This document shows, piece by piece, positions 43,436-52,287 of a stretch of 62,754 bases of DNA (its first letter is position 1; every line of letters starts with the position of its first letter). A program made the position numbers and the translations under genes. This DNA comes from CAZUCE01 sp964619265 (GTDB taxonomy: Bacteria > Planctomycetota > UBA1135 > GCA-002686595), in assembly GCA_964619265.1 (NCBI GenBank), contig CAZUCE010000023.1, positions 1 to 62,754 of the forward strand, read 5' to 3'. Below the pieces are notes generated by a model, which was not told the DNA's origin, searched no databases, and saw only the letters and a list, made by a program, of their open reading frames with translations.

Positions 43436-45435
43436 TCGGCTGGGACGACAGCGCAGCTGGAAAGGCGCTCCGCCAAGAGGGTGCTGAGGCCACGAATCGT
43501 TGGTGAGTCGAAGAAGTCGCGGATATCGAGCCCCTTCGGGTAGCGGGCCTCGATCAAGCCGTGAACCTCCGCGAGATCGATGGAGCTCATGCCTTGTTCA
43601 AAGATGTTGTCCAAAGGCCCGAAACGCGACGCGCCTAGCACCTGGGCGCAGGCCTCGAGCATCATGACCTCAAGTCCGGCTGCGCTTTGATCGGCTCCCC
43701 CTGTGCTTTCGGACGATTCGCTCGCTTTGGGCTCTTCGGCAGCGAGGCGAGGCGGACCGGTGCTCTGGGAATAGTCACCCAATTCTCCGGCGAGGAGCCG
43801 CTGGCTCAAGCGCTGGCGCTGCACCTTGCCGCTCGTTGTCCGCGGGATCTCCGTCACAGGAATCACGAGCTCCGCACGGATACCGAAGGCCTCAGAGAGG
43901 TGCCGCCTGGCCGCGACGCGGGTGTCCTCGAACGAGGCGTCGTCGCCCCGGTGTTGGATGAAGACCCCGATTTCCTCCGGCGCATCGGAGCGCCGAACCG
44001 GGGCAACCGCAACGCGCAAGGCGTCCAGCCCGAGGGCATCTTGAAGGCTCTCCTCCAAGTCGTGGGGGTAGAAGTTCTGGCCCGCCACGATGACCAAGTC
44101 CTTCATTCGCCCGGTGACGTACAGATTGCCCTCCGCCATGAAGCCGAGATCCCCGGTATCGAGCCAGCCCTCCCCCATGACGGCTGCGGCGGTTGCCTCA
44201 GGATCGTCGTAATAGCCCTCTGTCACGCCGGCTCCGCGAATCCAGATCCGCCCGATGTGCTCTGTCGCAACCGAACCGCCGTCCATCCCGACGATACGGA
44301 CCTCGAGTCCGGGAAGCGGAGCGCCGCAGCAGCAGGCAACGAACGAGCCGTTCTCGTCGGTGTCCCGTTGAATCGCATCGCCAACCCCGGCGCTGGAGCG
44401 CGAAATTCGCAGCCCGCGGATCTCTGACCCAAGCGGCGGGAACGTCACAGCCAGGGTCGCTTCCGCCAGGCCGTATACGGAGAACATGGTGGTGCGCTTG
44501 AGGCCCGTCTCCTCTAGCCGATCCAAGAACTCGTTCGCGACTCCCACCGAGATCGGCTCGGCGCCGTTCAAAAGCAGCCGGACCGAACTGAGGTCGAGCC
44601 CCTCGGGCAGACCCTTGCGCGCAATCGCATGGAGCGTGTGCCGATAACCGAAATTCGGCGACGAGAGGATGGTGGAGCGCGTGAGCGAAGCCTCTTGGAG
44701 CCAGATGAGCGGCGTCCGCGCAAAGGCCCGCGTCGGCATGAGGATTTGGTCTCCCCCGGAAAACAGGGGGCCGAGGTGAAAACCCACAAGACCCAAGTCG
44801 TGGGAGAGCGGCATCCAGCTGAACGTTCGGTCCGTTTCACACAGGCCGGACCCAGCCCGAATCGCTGCCAGATTGGCGAGCGCCTGACCGTGGCGGATAA
44901 GGACACCCTTTGGGGCGCGCGTCGAGCCGGAGCTGTACTGAACAAACGCGATGTCGCTCGGCGCACGCTCCACCGGGGTAGCTTCTGCCTCGCCGCTCGC
45001 AAGAGGCAATCGTCGAGCCGTCAGCCGATCGATGTCTGCCGGGTCGGTGCCGCGTGTGAGCCGTTCGTACGAGGAGTCCGAGAGAACCAGCCGAGCCCGA
45101 TCTCTGCTGGTCAAAATGTCGTGGATCTTGATGCAGGTGGCATCGTTCGTCGGCGGCGCGAGAGGCATCGGGATGTACCCGCCGAAGAGGCAAGCCCAAA
45201 ACGTCACGAGGAATTCCTCGGCATCGTCGATGGGCATGACGATTTCCGTTCCGATCGGAAGATCCTCTGACTGAAACAGCCCGAGGCGCCGCAGCGCCGC
45301 GGAGCGAAACTCTTGGATCGGGACTTCCCTGTACTGACCTGGCTTCTGAAAGAAGCGAAGGCTCTGCTCAGCATGGCCAAGCTCCGCTGCGCGGCCGGGA
45401 CGGAGGAGATCGAGGAGCGTTCGGGCGTCGGACAT
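43432..45435 (-). CDS. fatty acyl-AMP ligase with C-terminal acyl carrier domain
   Basis: 667 residues. AMP-binding enzyme of the fatty-acyl-AMP-ligase type: P-loop VQYSSGSTRAPKGVLIRHGQ, SWMPLSHDLGLVGFHLGPLFSGG, SVYGLAEATLAVTFPP, DTGDLGFMAEGNLYVTGRMKDLVIVAGQNFYPHDLE, and a C-terminal subdomain with GKVQRQRL. The last 60 residues are a carrier domain with the phosphopantetheine serine in EQGMSSIDLAEV (Ser about 618). It should activate a fatty acid as acyl-AMP and load it onto its own carrier domain. Between a P450 (52 bases upstream) and an acyltransferase (overlapping). Confidence 0.92.
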   Translation of the reverse strand: MSDARTLLDLLRPGRAAELGHAEQSLRFFQKPGQYREVPIQEFRSAALRRLGLFQSEDLPIGTEIVMPIDDAEEFLVTFWACLFGGYIPMPLAPPTNDATCIKIHDILTSRDRARLVLSDSSYERLTRGTDPADIDRLTARRLPLASGEAEATPVERAPSDIAFVQYSSGSTRAPKGVLIRHGQALANLAAIRAGSGLCETDRTFSWMPLSHDLGLVGFHLGPLFSGGDQILMPTRAFARTPLIWLQEASLTRSTILSSPNFGYRHTLHAIARKGLPEGLDLSSVRLLLNGAEPISVGVANEFLDRLEETGLKRTTMFSVYGLAEATLAVTFPPLGSEIRGLRISRSSAGVGDAIQRDTDENGSFVACCCGAPLPGLEVRIVGMDGGSVATEHIGRIWIRGAGVTEGYYDDPEATAAAVMGEGWLDTGDLGFMAEGNLYVTGRMKDLVIVAGQNFYPHDLEESLQDALGLDALRVAVAPVRRSDAPEEIGVFIQHRGDDASFEDTRVAARRHLSEAFGIRAELVIPVTEIPRTTSGKVQRQRLSQRLLAGELGDYSQSTGPPRLAAEEPKASESSESTGGADQSAAGLEVMMLEACAQVLGASRFGPLDNIFEQGMSSIDLAEVHGLIEARYPKGLDIRDFFDSPTIRGLSTLLAERLSSCAVVPAE

Positions 45436-45487
45436 CGGGGCGCAAGGGGCCTGGCAGCCCCCTCATAGAGGGCACGTGACGCACTCG

Positions 45488-46840
45488 TCAGAGCGCGGGA
45501 CGAACATGGAGCCGAATAGGCTCTAAGGAACGAAGATTCACGCCTGGATCGAGCGCCGGGGCCTCGGGCGTGGGTGCGGTTAGATGGTAGCGAGAGACCC
45601 CCCATGAGATCCCCTGTACAACGGTGTCCAAAGCAAAGACATCGCCGGCGCAGCGCCTTGGACCGCTGGAGAAGGGGATGTAGGCGGATCGGTGGGCCGG
45701 AACGCCGGCCGCGGTGAAGCGCCCGGGCCGGAAGTCCCCCGGCTCTTCCCAGAGGTCTCGACGGCGGTGGAGCAAAAAAGGCGACAGGAGGATCTGGGTC
45801 CCAGCTGGGATCGGGCGTCCTGCCAGCACGTCGTCCTCAAGAGCTTGGCGCGTGAACAACCACACGGGGGGGTACAGCCTCAGGGTCTCGTGAATCACCT
45901 TCAGGGCCAATTCGGATTTGGACTCGCCGGGAGGCCGTGCGGATTCCCGCCGAACCTCCGCCCGCAAGTCGTTCTGAATTTCAGGGTGGCGCGCCAGAAG
46001 CGACCAGGCCCAAGCCAGGGTCGCCGCCGTCGTCTCATGACCCGCCACGAGTAGGGTCATGAGTTCATCCACCAGCCCCTCCATGTCGAGGGCGTCGCCG
46101 GTGTCGCGGGACCGGGCCGCCATGTAAAGGCCGAGGAAATCCCGGGGCGTCTCCCCAGGGCTCAGCTTGGCGCGGCGCAACTCGATCATCTCGCGCACGA
46201 TGGGCCAAAGCTGCCTGAATCGCATCGCGAACACGAGATCGCGCTCGCGGGTTTCCACGACGAGGTTGAAGGGATTCCCATCAGGCCTGTCGTCTAGTCG
46301 GGCTAGGTCCTCCCCGAAAATGGCCCGGAGAATAATCCTCAGCCCCAGACCGTTGGCTTCTTCGGAAACATCTAGGGGCTCGCCCGACTCGGCATGGGCC
46401 TCCCAAACATGGGCTCGGTCTTCGATGCACTCCGAAACGAGCCCGCGCATCGCGCCGACACTTGGCCTCGAAAACGCGGGTTGGAGCATGCGGCGACGCT
46501 TCTTCCAGTGCTCTCCGTCCGAGACGATCAGGCCATCCCCGAGCAGCATCTTGACCCGCTCGAACCCCACGCCCTTGCCGTAGTTTGGCTGTCGCTTGGT
46601 GAGTACGTGGTGAATGGCCTCCGGGTCGTTGAGGACCCAGATTGGAAGCCCCCCACCGCCGGTGGCGCTCTCGGCCCCGCCGGTTGGCGGTATGGCCCAA
46701 AGGTCGCCGTACTCGGCGCAGCCTTCGGTCAAGAACTCCAACGTCGCCGCATTCGCGTCGAAGGCGAAGGGCTCTTTCGGGCCGCGAAGAAGGAGAGGGT
46801 CGGGCAAGGAGGTCGCTCGCGGGTTGATCGTGAGGGGCAA
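45488..46840 (-). CDS. cytochrome P450
   Basis: About 450 residues if started at TTG 46840; no ATG lies near the expected N-terminus, so the start is uncertain (GTG 46942 is another choice). Heme-ligand motif FSSGPRRCAGDVFAL (Cys about 397), ExxR in HETLRLYPPVW (Glu318, Arg321), the I-helix AGHETTAATLAW, and the C-helix WKKRRRMLQPAF. A bacterial P450 resembling fatty-acid or terpenoid hydroxylases. First gene of the operon with the FAAL-ACP and DUF374 genes, so oxidation of the same acyl chain is a reasonable inference. No ferredoxin or reductase adjacent. Confidence 0.9.
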   Translation of the reverse strand: MPLTINPRATSLPDPLLLRGPKEPFAFDANAATLEFLTEGCAEYGDLWAIPPTGGAESATGGGGLPIWVLNDPEAIHHVLTKRQPNYGKGVGFERVKMLLGDGLIVSDGEHWKKRRRMLQPAFSRPSVGAMRGLVSECIEDRAHVWEAHAESGEPLDVSEEANGLGLRIILRAIFGEDLARLDDRPDGNPFNLVVETRERDLVFAMRFRQLWPIVREMIELRRAKLSPGETPRDFLGLYMAARSRDTGDALDMEGLVDELMTLLVAGHETTAATLAWAWSLLARHPEIQNDLRAEVRRESARPPGESKSELALKVIHETLRLYPPVWLFTRQALEDDVLAGRPIPAGTQILLSPFLLHRRRDLWEEPGDFRPGRFTAAGVPAHRSAYIPFSSGPRRCAGDVFALDTVVQGISWGVSRYHLTAPTPEAPALDPGVNLRSLEPIRLHVRPAL

Positions 46841-47263
46841 GCCAACTGCGGCGTGGCCCCGTGGACTCGGCGTAATCTGCCAAACCTCACCCCGAGCACG
46901 AAGAATTCTCGGCCGCGCAGCGATGGGCCAAGGGCGCCCCACCAAGACGCGCCCCGGTCCCCTTCCAAGGGCCGTGTCGCCTCCCTCGCCACCTGGCTGA
47001 AACGCACCGAGCCAAGCGCTCACCAGGGGGTCAGCGACCGCAGCCAGCCCCTTGCCTCCATCCAAGTCCAGAGCGCCGCTCGAACGCAAACTCGAGCGGT
47101 AGCCACGCCTGCTGCGGCCCCCCACTGCGACCCTGCAGCGGTCCCTCTGGCGACTGGCAGATGAAAAAGCGATCCCCGGGATTCCATGGGGAGGCCAGGT
47201 CCGCCGGTAGGCTCTCTGCCCCCGAAGCCAACCCTCCCCCGTCACAACACCTGAGAATCCCCT
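46841..47263. other. divergent intergenic region between P450 and ZIP-like genes
   Basis: About 420 bases. The P450 frame stays open across it and into the opposite gene, which I treat as a GC-rich chance opening. No promoter box assigned. Confidence 0.4.
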
Positions 47264-48631
47264 ATGGAAGCGACACATCTGATGTGGGCCGTCACGCTCG
47301 GAGCCCTGAGCGCGGTGTCCCTTCCCCTCGGAGCCTGGCTGGCCCTCCAATTCCGCCCCAACCGCATGGTCTCCGCCATCCTGGCTGCCTTCGGAGCCGG
47401 AGCCCTGATCGCGGCGCTCACCCTGGAGCTGGTCGCCCCCACTGTCATGGCCCTGCACGAGCCCGGCGCCCATGGCTCTGGCCCCTTCTGGACCTTGGTT
47501 GCCTTCGCGCTGGTGGGCGGAGTGCTGTTCGTGGTCTTGGACCACCTTTTGTCGACGCGCGGAGCCTACCTGCGCAAAATATCAACGGCGATCACACATT
47601 TCACCGCGCTGGACAGACGACGGGATCAACAACGCGTCCGGGAACTGTGCGCCATTCCCCTTTTGCACGAGCTCCCGGCCTCGGAAGTCGCCGAGGTGAT
47701 TCACCACATCAACGAAGAGCACCTCAAACCGGGCGAAGTCCTCTTTCGCCAAGGGGAGGAAAGCCAAGCCCTGTACCTGGTTCGCAGCGGAGAAGTGCAG
47801 CTCGATCAGGATGGGAACGCCGTCGAGACGGCCAGCGCTGGGGCGATCCTGGGCGAACTGCCACTCCTCACGGGAGCGCCTCGCGGATTTACGGCCACTG
47901 CCCTCCAACCCCTCGTCGTCCTCGAGTTGCCTAGCGACAGCGTCCAAAGCTGGAGGCAGGAAAGCGCGGCCTTCGACGCCGGCTTGCGCAAGATCGCCGC
48001 TGCCCACCTCAAGGAGGTCCGGCACAGGGAGGAGATCATCACCGAAGCGGAGCAGCGCTGGGGTCAGGAGGCGCTCGCGGCCTTGTCCACTGGAGCGAGC
48101 ATTCCCACACCCCAGCGACTGCGGGCGGCCACTGGAGAACAGGAATCCTCAGGAGCTGGCGTCGCCGTGTGGCTTGGACTGTTGATCGATGGTGTGCCGG
48201 AGAGCCTGGTCATCGGTGCCGGTTTGTTCGGCCTCATCGGAGCCAAGCTGGCCGCCGGTGTGGACCTCAGCCTGGGAGAGGTCATTCCCTACACGCTCCT
48301 CGCAGGCCTGTTCCTGTCCAACGTCCCCGAAGCTCTCTCCAGTTCAAGCGCCATGCACAGCCAGGGGTTTAGCAAGCGACGCATTCACCTGATGTGGCTG
48401 AGCCTGGTGGTCATCACTGCGCTCGGTTCGGGCATCGGCTTCGCATGCGGGAGCCACCTCGGACACGGAACGCTCATCGCGATCGAAGGCCTGGCCGCTG
48501 GAGCCATGCTCACCACCATCGCCTCCACCATGATCCCGGAGGCCGTCCATCTGTCCGGCTCGGGCTCTCGCGTGGGGCTCGCAACCTTGGTCGGCTTCTT
48601 CACAGCGGTTTCCTTCAAACTGCTTGAATAA
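47264..48631 (+). CDS. ZIP-like metal transporter with an inserted cyclic-nucleotide-binding domain
   Basis: 455 residues. N-terminal spans at about residues 8-28, 36-60 and 76-95 (LGALSAVSLPLGAWLALQF; ILAAFGAGALIAALTLELVAP). Residues about 125-245 are a cNMP-binding domain: LPASEVAEVIHHINEEHLKPGEVLFRQGEESQALYLVRSGEV and the phosphate-binding cassette GELPLLTGAPRGFTA with Arg207. Residues about 300-455 carry the remaining spans with DGVPESLVIGAGLFG and FLSNVPEALSSSSAM, the ZIP TM4/TM5 pattern in which the usual His residues are replaced by Asp and Asn. Probably a divalent-cation transporter gated or tuned by a nucleotide (inference). ATG 47264 fits. Confidence 0.82.
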   Translation: MEATHLMWAVTLGALSAVSLPLGAWLALQFRPNRMVSAILAAFGAGALIAALTLELVAPTVMALHEPGAHGSGPFWTLVAFALVGGVLFVVLDHLLSTRGAYLRKISTAITHFTALDRRRDQQRVRELCAIPLLHELPASEVAEVIHHINEEHLKPGEVLFRQGEESQALYLVRSGEVQLDQDGNAVETASAGAILGELPLLTGAPRGFTATALQPLVVLELPSDSVQSWRQESAAFDAGLRKIAAAHLKEVRHREEIITEAEQRWGQEALAALSTGASIPTPQRLRAATGEQESSGAGVAVWLGLLIDGVPESLVIGAGLFGLIGAKLAAGVDLSLGEVIPYTLLAGLFLSNVPEALSSSSAMHSQGFSKRRIHLMWLSLVVITALGSGIGFACGSHLGHGTLIAIEGLAAGAMLTTIASTMIPEAVHLSGSGSRVGLATLVGFFTAVSFKLLE

Positions 48632-49426
48632 AGCCTGGGCGAGCCCGTTCAGGCCGGGCGCCCGCAGTCCTCCTGGTCCTTCGCCCCCTGCCGCGAACCC
48701 GCAGGTTTCACATTCCGTTCGGCTCTTCCACACGGGGAGCGTCGCGAAGGCGGTCTCAACACTCCGCTCCCCCCTTCGCCGCCCGCCTAGCCACGACGCG
48801 ATCAAACATCGTCCCCCCAAACAGCTTCAGGGCTACGCCCGAAATCAGCAAGCCGATGCCCGCTACGCGGCCAAAGGCCGTCGCTTTGGAAGCAACGATC
48901 AGTCCTACTACCAGCAGGACGTTCGGAAGAGTTCAGCAGAACAGTTGGCGCATGGAAGGAGGGGGCAGTCGGTGCTGATTGGCTCTGTACCCGGCTTTCG
49001 GCGGGGCGGGTCGCTCCACCGCAATCGCAGCGGTAAGCGGTAGAGGACTAGTACATCGCCCCAAAAAATCCAGCCGCAAGACCCCTTTGGTGAATCCTCA
49101 TCTGGCGGTGGGCTCCCATCGGCCGGCGCGGTGGACGAACCCGGCCGGTCGCCCTGCCAATCCCCTCGGCACGGTGTCTGTGAGCGCCGTGTTCCCCGGC
49201 ATCGTGTCCCGAAGCACCGTGGCGAGCCGGCCCCCCCTCCTTCGCCGGTCGCCGGTCTTGCACCTGAGGCACGGACTCAAGACCGGTGGGGGTAGCTTGC
49301 AGCGACGCCCTATGCTCGGGCGACCGCTCGCGTCACCCGCCGGAAACCCGAAAGACGAAGGCCAGCCCCCATTCGTCGCCTGGCCTTGCCCAGGTCGTTC
49401 CTTCGCCCCCATAGCCCTGCGAACCC
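48632..49426. other. long intergenic stretch with a possible small UGA-containing membrane ORF
   Basis: About 795 bases without an ordinary gene. On the minus strand at 48953-48756 there is a 65-codon frame interrupted by one TGA and followed by two hydrophobic stretches (see findings). The rest has no recognisable content. Confidence 0.4.
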
Positions 49427-49816
49427 ATGCGCTATCTCCAGCTTGTTCTGCAGCTCCTCGTCGGCGTGGGCGCTGTTTCCAGCTTCCGCCTCGCCGCCGA
49501 GCAATGGAGAACAGGAGAGGCTTGCCCGGTGATCGGCTCCGTGCCGGCCTGTTACGTCGCGTTCGCTGGCTACGGGCTTATGGTGATTGGGTTCATCGTC
49601 GCAAAGGCCACCGGACGCCGGCTGCTGTTTCGAGTGGGGCTCGGGATCGCGGGAGGTCTGGCCCTGCTTGGCACCACCCTCGAGCTCATCCAAGGCAACG
49701 TCTGCCCGCGCGCCGGATCTGTGCCGCTTTGCTATGTCTCGCTCGCGATGAGCCTGGCGATTCTGTGGCTGTTCGAACGAACGATCACGAAATCCGGTTC
49801 TTCCCCCACGGCCTAG
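49427..49816 (+). CDS. small four-span membrane protein with paired-cysteine repeats
   Basis: 129 residues, four hydrophobic spans. Two short repeats lie in the loops: GEACPVIGSVPACYV at about residues 30-44 and GNVCPRAGSVPLCYV at about 91-105, each with Cys-x(7)-Cys. The duplication suggests a 2+2 span ancestry, and the cysteines could form disulfides or bind a metal on the outer face. I do not recognise the family. Followed after a few bases by another small membrane protein and then the molybdopterin oxidoreductase. Confidence 0.75.
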   Translation: MRYLQLVLQLLVGVGAVSSFRLAAEQWRTGEACPVIGSVPACYVAFAGYGLMVIGFIVAKATGRRLLFRVGLGIAGGLALLGTTLELIQGNVCPRAGSVPLCYVSLAMSLAILWLFERTITKSGSSPTA

Positions 49817-49820
49817 CCCT

Positions 49821-50111
49821 TTGGTTCGCCTCTTAAGCCTCGCTGCGGGAGTTCTCCTGGTCCTCCTGGGCGCGCTGTCCATGTTCACGCCGATTCCGGG
49901 CAGTGTCGCGCTGCTTGCCTCAGGCAGCGTCCTCCTGATTTGCTCCAGCCCGTTCTTTCGCAGGTGGATGCAAACCCGCAGGTCCAAGTCGCCCCTGTTC
50001 AACAAGCTCGTCTCTTCCGTAGAGCGCAGGGCCGGCGAGCGCCTCGGCGGACCCCTGAGGCTCACACGCCCTCAACAGAACGAAGAGCACGAAGATCCGG
50101 GCCATGCATAG
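49821..50111 (+). CDS. small two-span membrane protein, PGPGW-like
   Basis: 96 residues if started at TTG 49821; the true start is uncertain. Spans LLSLAAGVLLVLLGALSMF and PGSVALLASGSVLLICSSP are joined by TPIPG, then a basic tail FFRRWMQTRRSKSPLFNKLVSSVERR. The arrangement (span, P-x-PG turn, span, basic C-terminus) resembles PGPGW-type small proteins. Lies 4 bases after the preceding gene and overlaps the start of the molybdopterin oxidoreductase by 8 bases, so probably co-transcribed. Function unknown. Confidence 0.6.
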   Translation: MVRLLSLAAGVLLVLLGALSMFTPIPGSVALLASGSVLLICSSPFFRRWMQTRRSKSPLFNKLVSSVERRAGERLGGPLRLTRPQQNEEHEDPGHA

Positions 50112-52287
50112 CGCCCCCCGTCTCCGCGCATGCAACATCTGCGAGGCCATTTGTGGCCTGGAAATTGAAGTCGAGAGCGGAGTTGTCAAGTCGATTCGGG
50201 GCGACCGCGAAGACCCGCTGAGCCGCGGGCACCTTTGTCCAAAGGGCGTCGCGTTGGCGGACCTTCATCAAGACAAGGATCGCTTGCGGACCCCGCTGAA
50301 ACGCGGCGCGGACGGCGAGTGGCATGCACTCAGCTGGGAGACGGCGTTTGACGAAATCGCATCCAAGCTGCTTGCGATTCACAAGAAACACGGTGAGTCA
50401 TCCGCGGCCATGTACCTTGGAAATCCAACGGTTCACAATCACGGCACACTGCTGTTCAGTGAGGTACTTCGGCAAGCGTTAGGCAATCCGCAGATGTACT
50501 CCGCCACAAGTCTCGACCAGCTTCCCCATCACTTCGCGGCGCGCGAGATGTTTGGGCACTCGATGCTGCTTCCTGTCCCGGATATCGACCGGACGGATTT
50601 CATGCTGATCCTTGGGGCCAACCCGGTGGCTTCCAATGGGAGCCTGATGACCGCTCCGGGGGTCCGCGACCGTTTGAAGCAGATCCAAGCACGGGGGGGA
50701 GCGGTGGTCGTCCTAGATCCCCGAAGGACGGAGACGGCCAAGCTTGCAGATCGCCACCACCCGGTGCTGCCCGGCTCCGACGTTTGGATTTTGAGCGCCT
50801 TGGTTCGGTGGATCCTCGAGCAGCCTCGCGAGGGCCGAACCCATCGCGCACTAGCCATCTCAGACGGACTCGAAGACCTCCGGGCGGCTGTGTCGAACGT
50901 CACCACCACCGAGGCAGCCCAGCGATCGGGCCTTTCCGCCCAAGCTATCGAAGACTTGGGCGCGTCGCTCCTGGCTGCCAAGACCGCGGTCGTGTACGGA
51001 CGCCTCGGTGCCTCCACACAGGTCCACGGAGGCTTGTGTCAATGGCTCATCAACTGCCTCAACGTCCTTACGGGCAACTTCGATGAACCCGGCGGAGCCA
51101 TGTTTCCAACCCCCGCGATACCGATCGTACGCGGCCGGGGCCCCCGAGCGGCGGCGCCGGTCCCCCGCTCCCGCGTTCGAGGACTCCCCGCCTTCGACGG
51201 GCACTTTCCCGTCGCCACCTTAGCCGACGAAATTCTGACGCCTGGCGACGGCCAGATTCGGGCGCTCTTCACGCTTGCTGGGAACCTTGTTCTTTCAGGT
51301 CCGAATGGGCGAAAGATGGACAATGCGCTGGCCTCCTTGGATCTGTGCGTCGCACTCGACATCTACCTCAACGAAACGACCCGGCACGCGGACTACATCC
51401 TGCCGCCCACAACAGGTTTGGAAACCGAGCACTACGACCTTGTGTTCCATGCCTTGAGCGTTCGCAACACGGCCAGGTACTCACTGGCCACCGTACCTGC
51501 TGCCGACGACGCTCTTGCGGACTGGCAAATCCTGGGGCGGCTATCCAAGCGATTGCTGCGCTTTCGCCCACGCCTCGATTGGGCCCGACGTGTCCTTCGA
51601 GCAGGGGTCATGCGCTGGTTGACTCCTCGCGGCCTGGTGGACCTTGGGCTCAAGCTTGGACCCTACGGTGCGTGGAGTTCGCCGCGGCGCTGGAGAACGG
51701 GCTTGACGCTGAGGCGATTGCTCCGTCACCCCAGCGGCCTGGATCTTGGGCCTCTCGAACCGAGGCTGCCCGAGTGCCTTCGCTCTCCTGCCGGCCGCAT
51801 CCAGTTGGCCCCTGCCAGTTTGATCGCGCGCCTCCTGGAGATTTGCCAGGCCGAGCCCGAGGAAGCACCCGGGGGGGCCCAGCTGGCCCTCATCGGCCGG
51901 AGGCACTTGCTGAGCAACAACTCGTGGCTGCACAACATCGGTCGGCTTACCCGCGGAAAGAGCCGCTGCACGCTCAAGATCCACCCCGAAGATGCCAAGG
52001 CGCGCGGCCTATCGACCGACGACCCCGTTGCACTCAGCACCTCGGCTGGCCGGATCGTGACCCGTGCGGAGGTCACCGAAGACTGCATGCCTGGCGTCGT
52101 CTCGCTGCCGCACGGCTACGGACACAACCGCGGAAAGACCAGAATCCAGATCGCCGCGGAGAAACCGGGCGTCAGCATCAATGACTTGACCCTCGACACC
52201 GCCGTGGACACCCTCACCGGCAACGCCGCCTTCTCCGGTGTTCGCGTCAAGGTCGAGAAGGTCGCAACTCGGGAACTCGGCGCATGA
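50104..52287 (+). CDS. molybdopterin-dependent oxidoreductase
   Basis: 727 residues. An N-terminal [4Fe-4S] site: Cys10, Cys13, Cys17 (ACNICEAICG) and Cys45 (GHLCPKG). Molybdopterin-binding blocks: TVHNHGTLLFSEVLRQALGNPQMY, ADFMLILGANPVASNGSLM-type, VVLDPRRTETAKLADRHHPVLPGSDVWILSALVRWIL, and a C-terminal dinucleotide-binding domain with RHLLSNNSWLHNIGRL and SLPHGYGHNRGK. No Tat signal, so cytoplasmic. Size and motifs match the formate dehydrogenase/nitrate reductase-like superfamily, subgroup unassigned. No electron-transfer subunits adjoin it. The next gene starts on its stop (ATGA). Confidence 0.9.
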   Translation: MHSAPRLRACNICEAICGLEIEVESGVVKSIRGDREDPLSRGHLCPKGVALADLHQDKDRLRTPLKRGADGEWHALSWETAFDEIASKLLAIHKKHGESSAAMYLGNPTVHNHGTLLFSEVLRQALGNPQMYSATSLDQLPHHFAAREMFGHSMLLPVPDIDRTDFMLILGANPVASNGSLMTAPGVRDRLKQIQARGGAVVVLDPRRTETAKLADRHHPVLPGSDVWILSALVRWILEQPREGRTHRALAISDGLEDLRAAVSNVTTTEAAQRSGLSAQAIEDLGASLLAAKTAVVYGRLGASTQVHGGLCQWLINCLNVLTGNFDEPGGAMFPTPAIPIVRGRGPRAAAPVPRSRVRGLPAFDGHFPVATLADEILTPGDGQIRALFTLAGNLVLSGPNGRKMDNALASLDLCVALDIYLNETTRHADYILPPTTGLETEHYDLVFHALSVRNTARYSLATVPAADDALADWQILGRLSKRLLRFRPRLDWARRVLRAGVMRWLTPRGLVDLGLKLGPYGAWSSPRRWRTGLTLRRLLRHPSGLDLGPLEPRLPECLRSPAGRIQLAPASLIARLLEICQAEPEEAPGGAQLALIGRRHLLSNNSWLHNIGRLTRGKSRCTLKIHPEDAKARGLSTDDPVALSTSAGRIVTRAEVTEDCMPGVVSLPHGYGHNRGKTRIQIAAEKPGVSINDLTLDTAVDTLTGNAAFSGVRVKVEKVATRELGA

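Noticed and set aside
46841..47545. N-terminal extension of the P450 frame
   Set aside because: It runs across the divergent promoter region into the opposite ZIP-like gene and contains Gly/Arg-rich, non-P450 residues.
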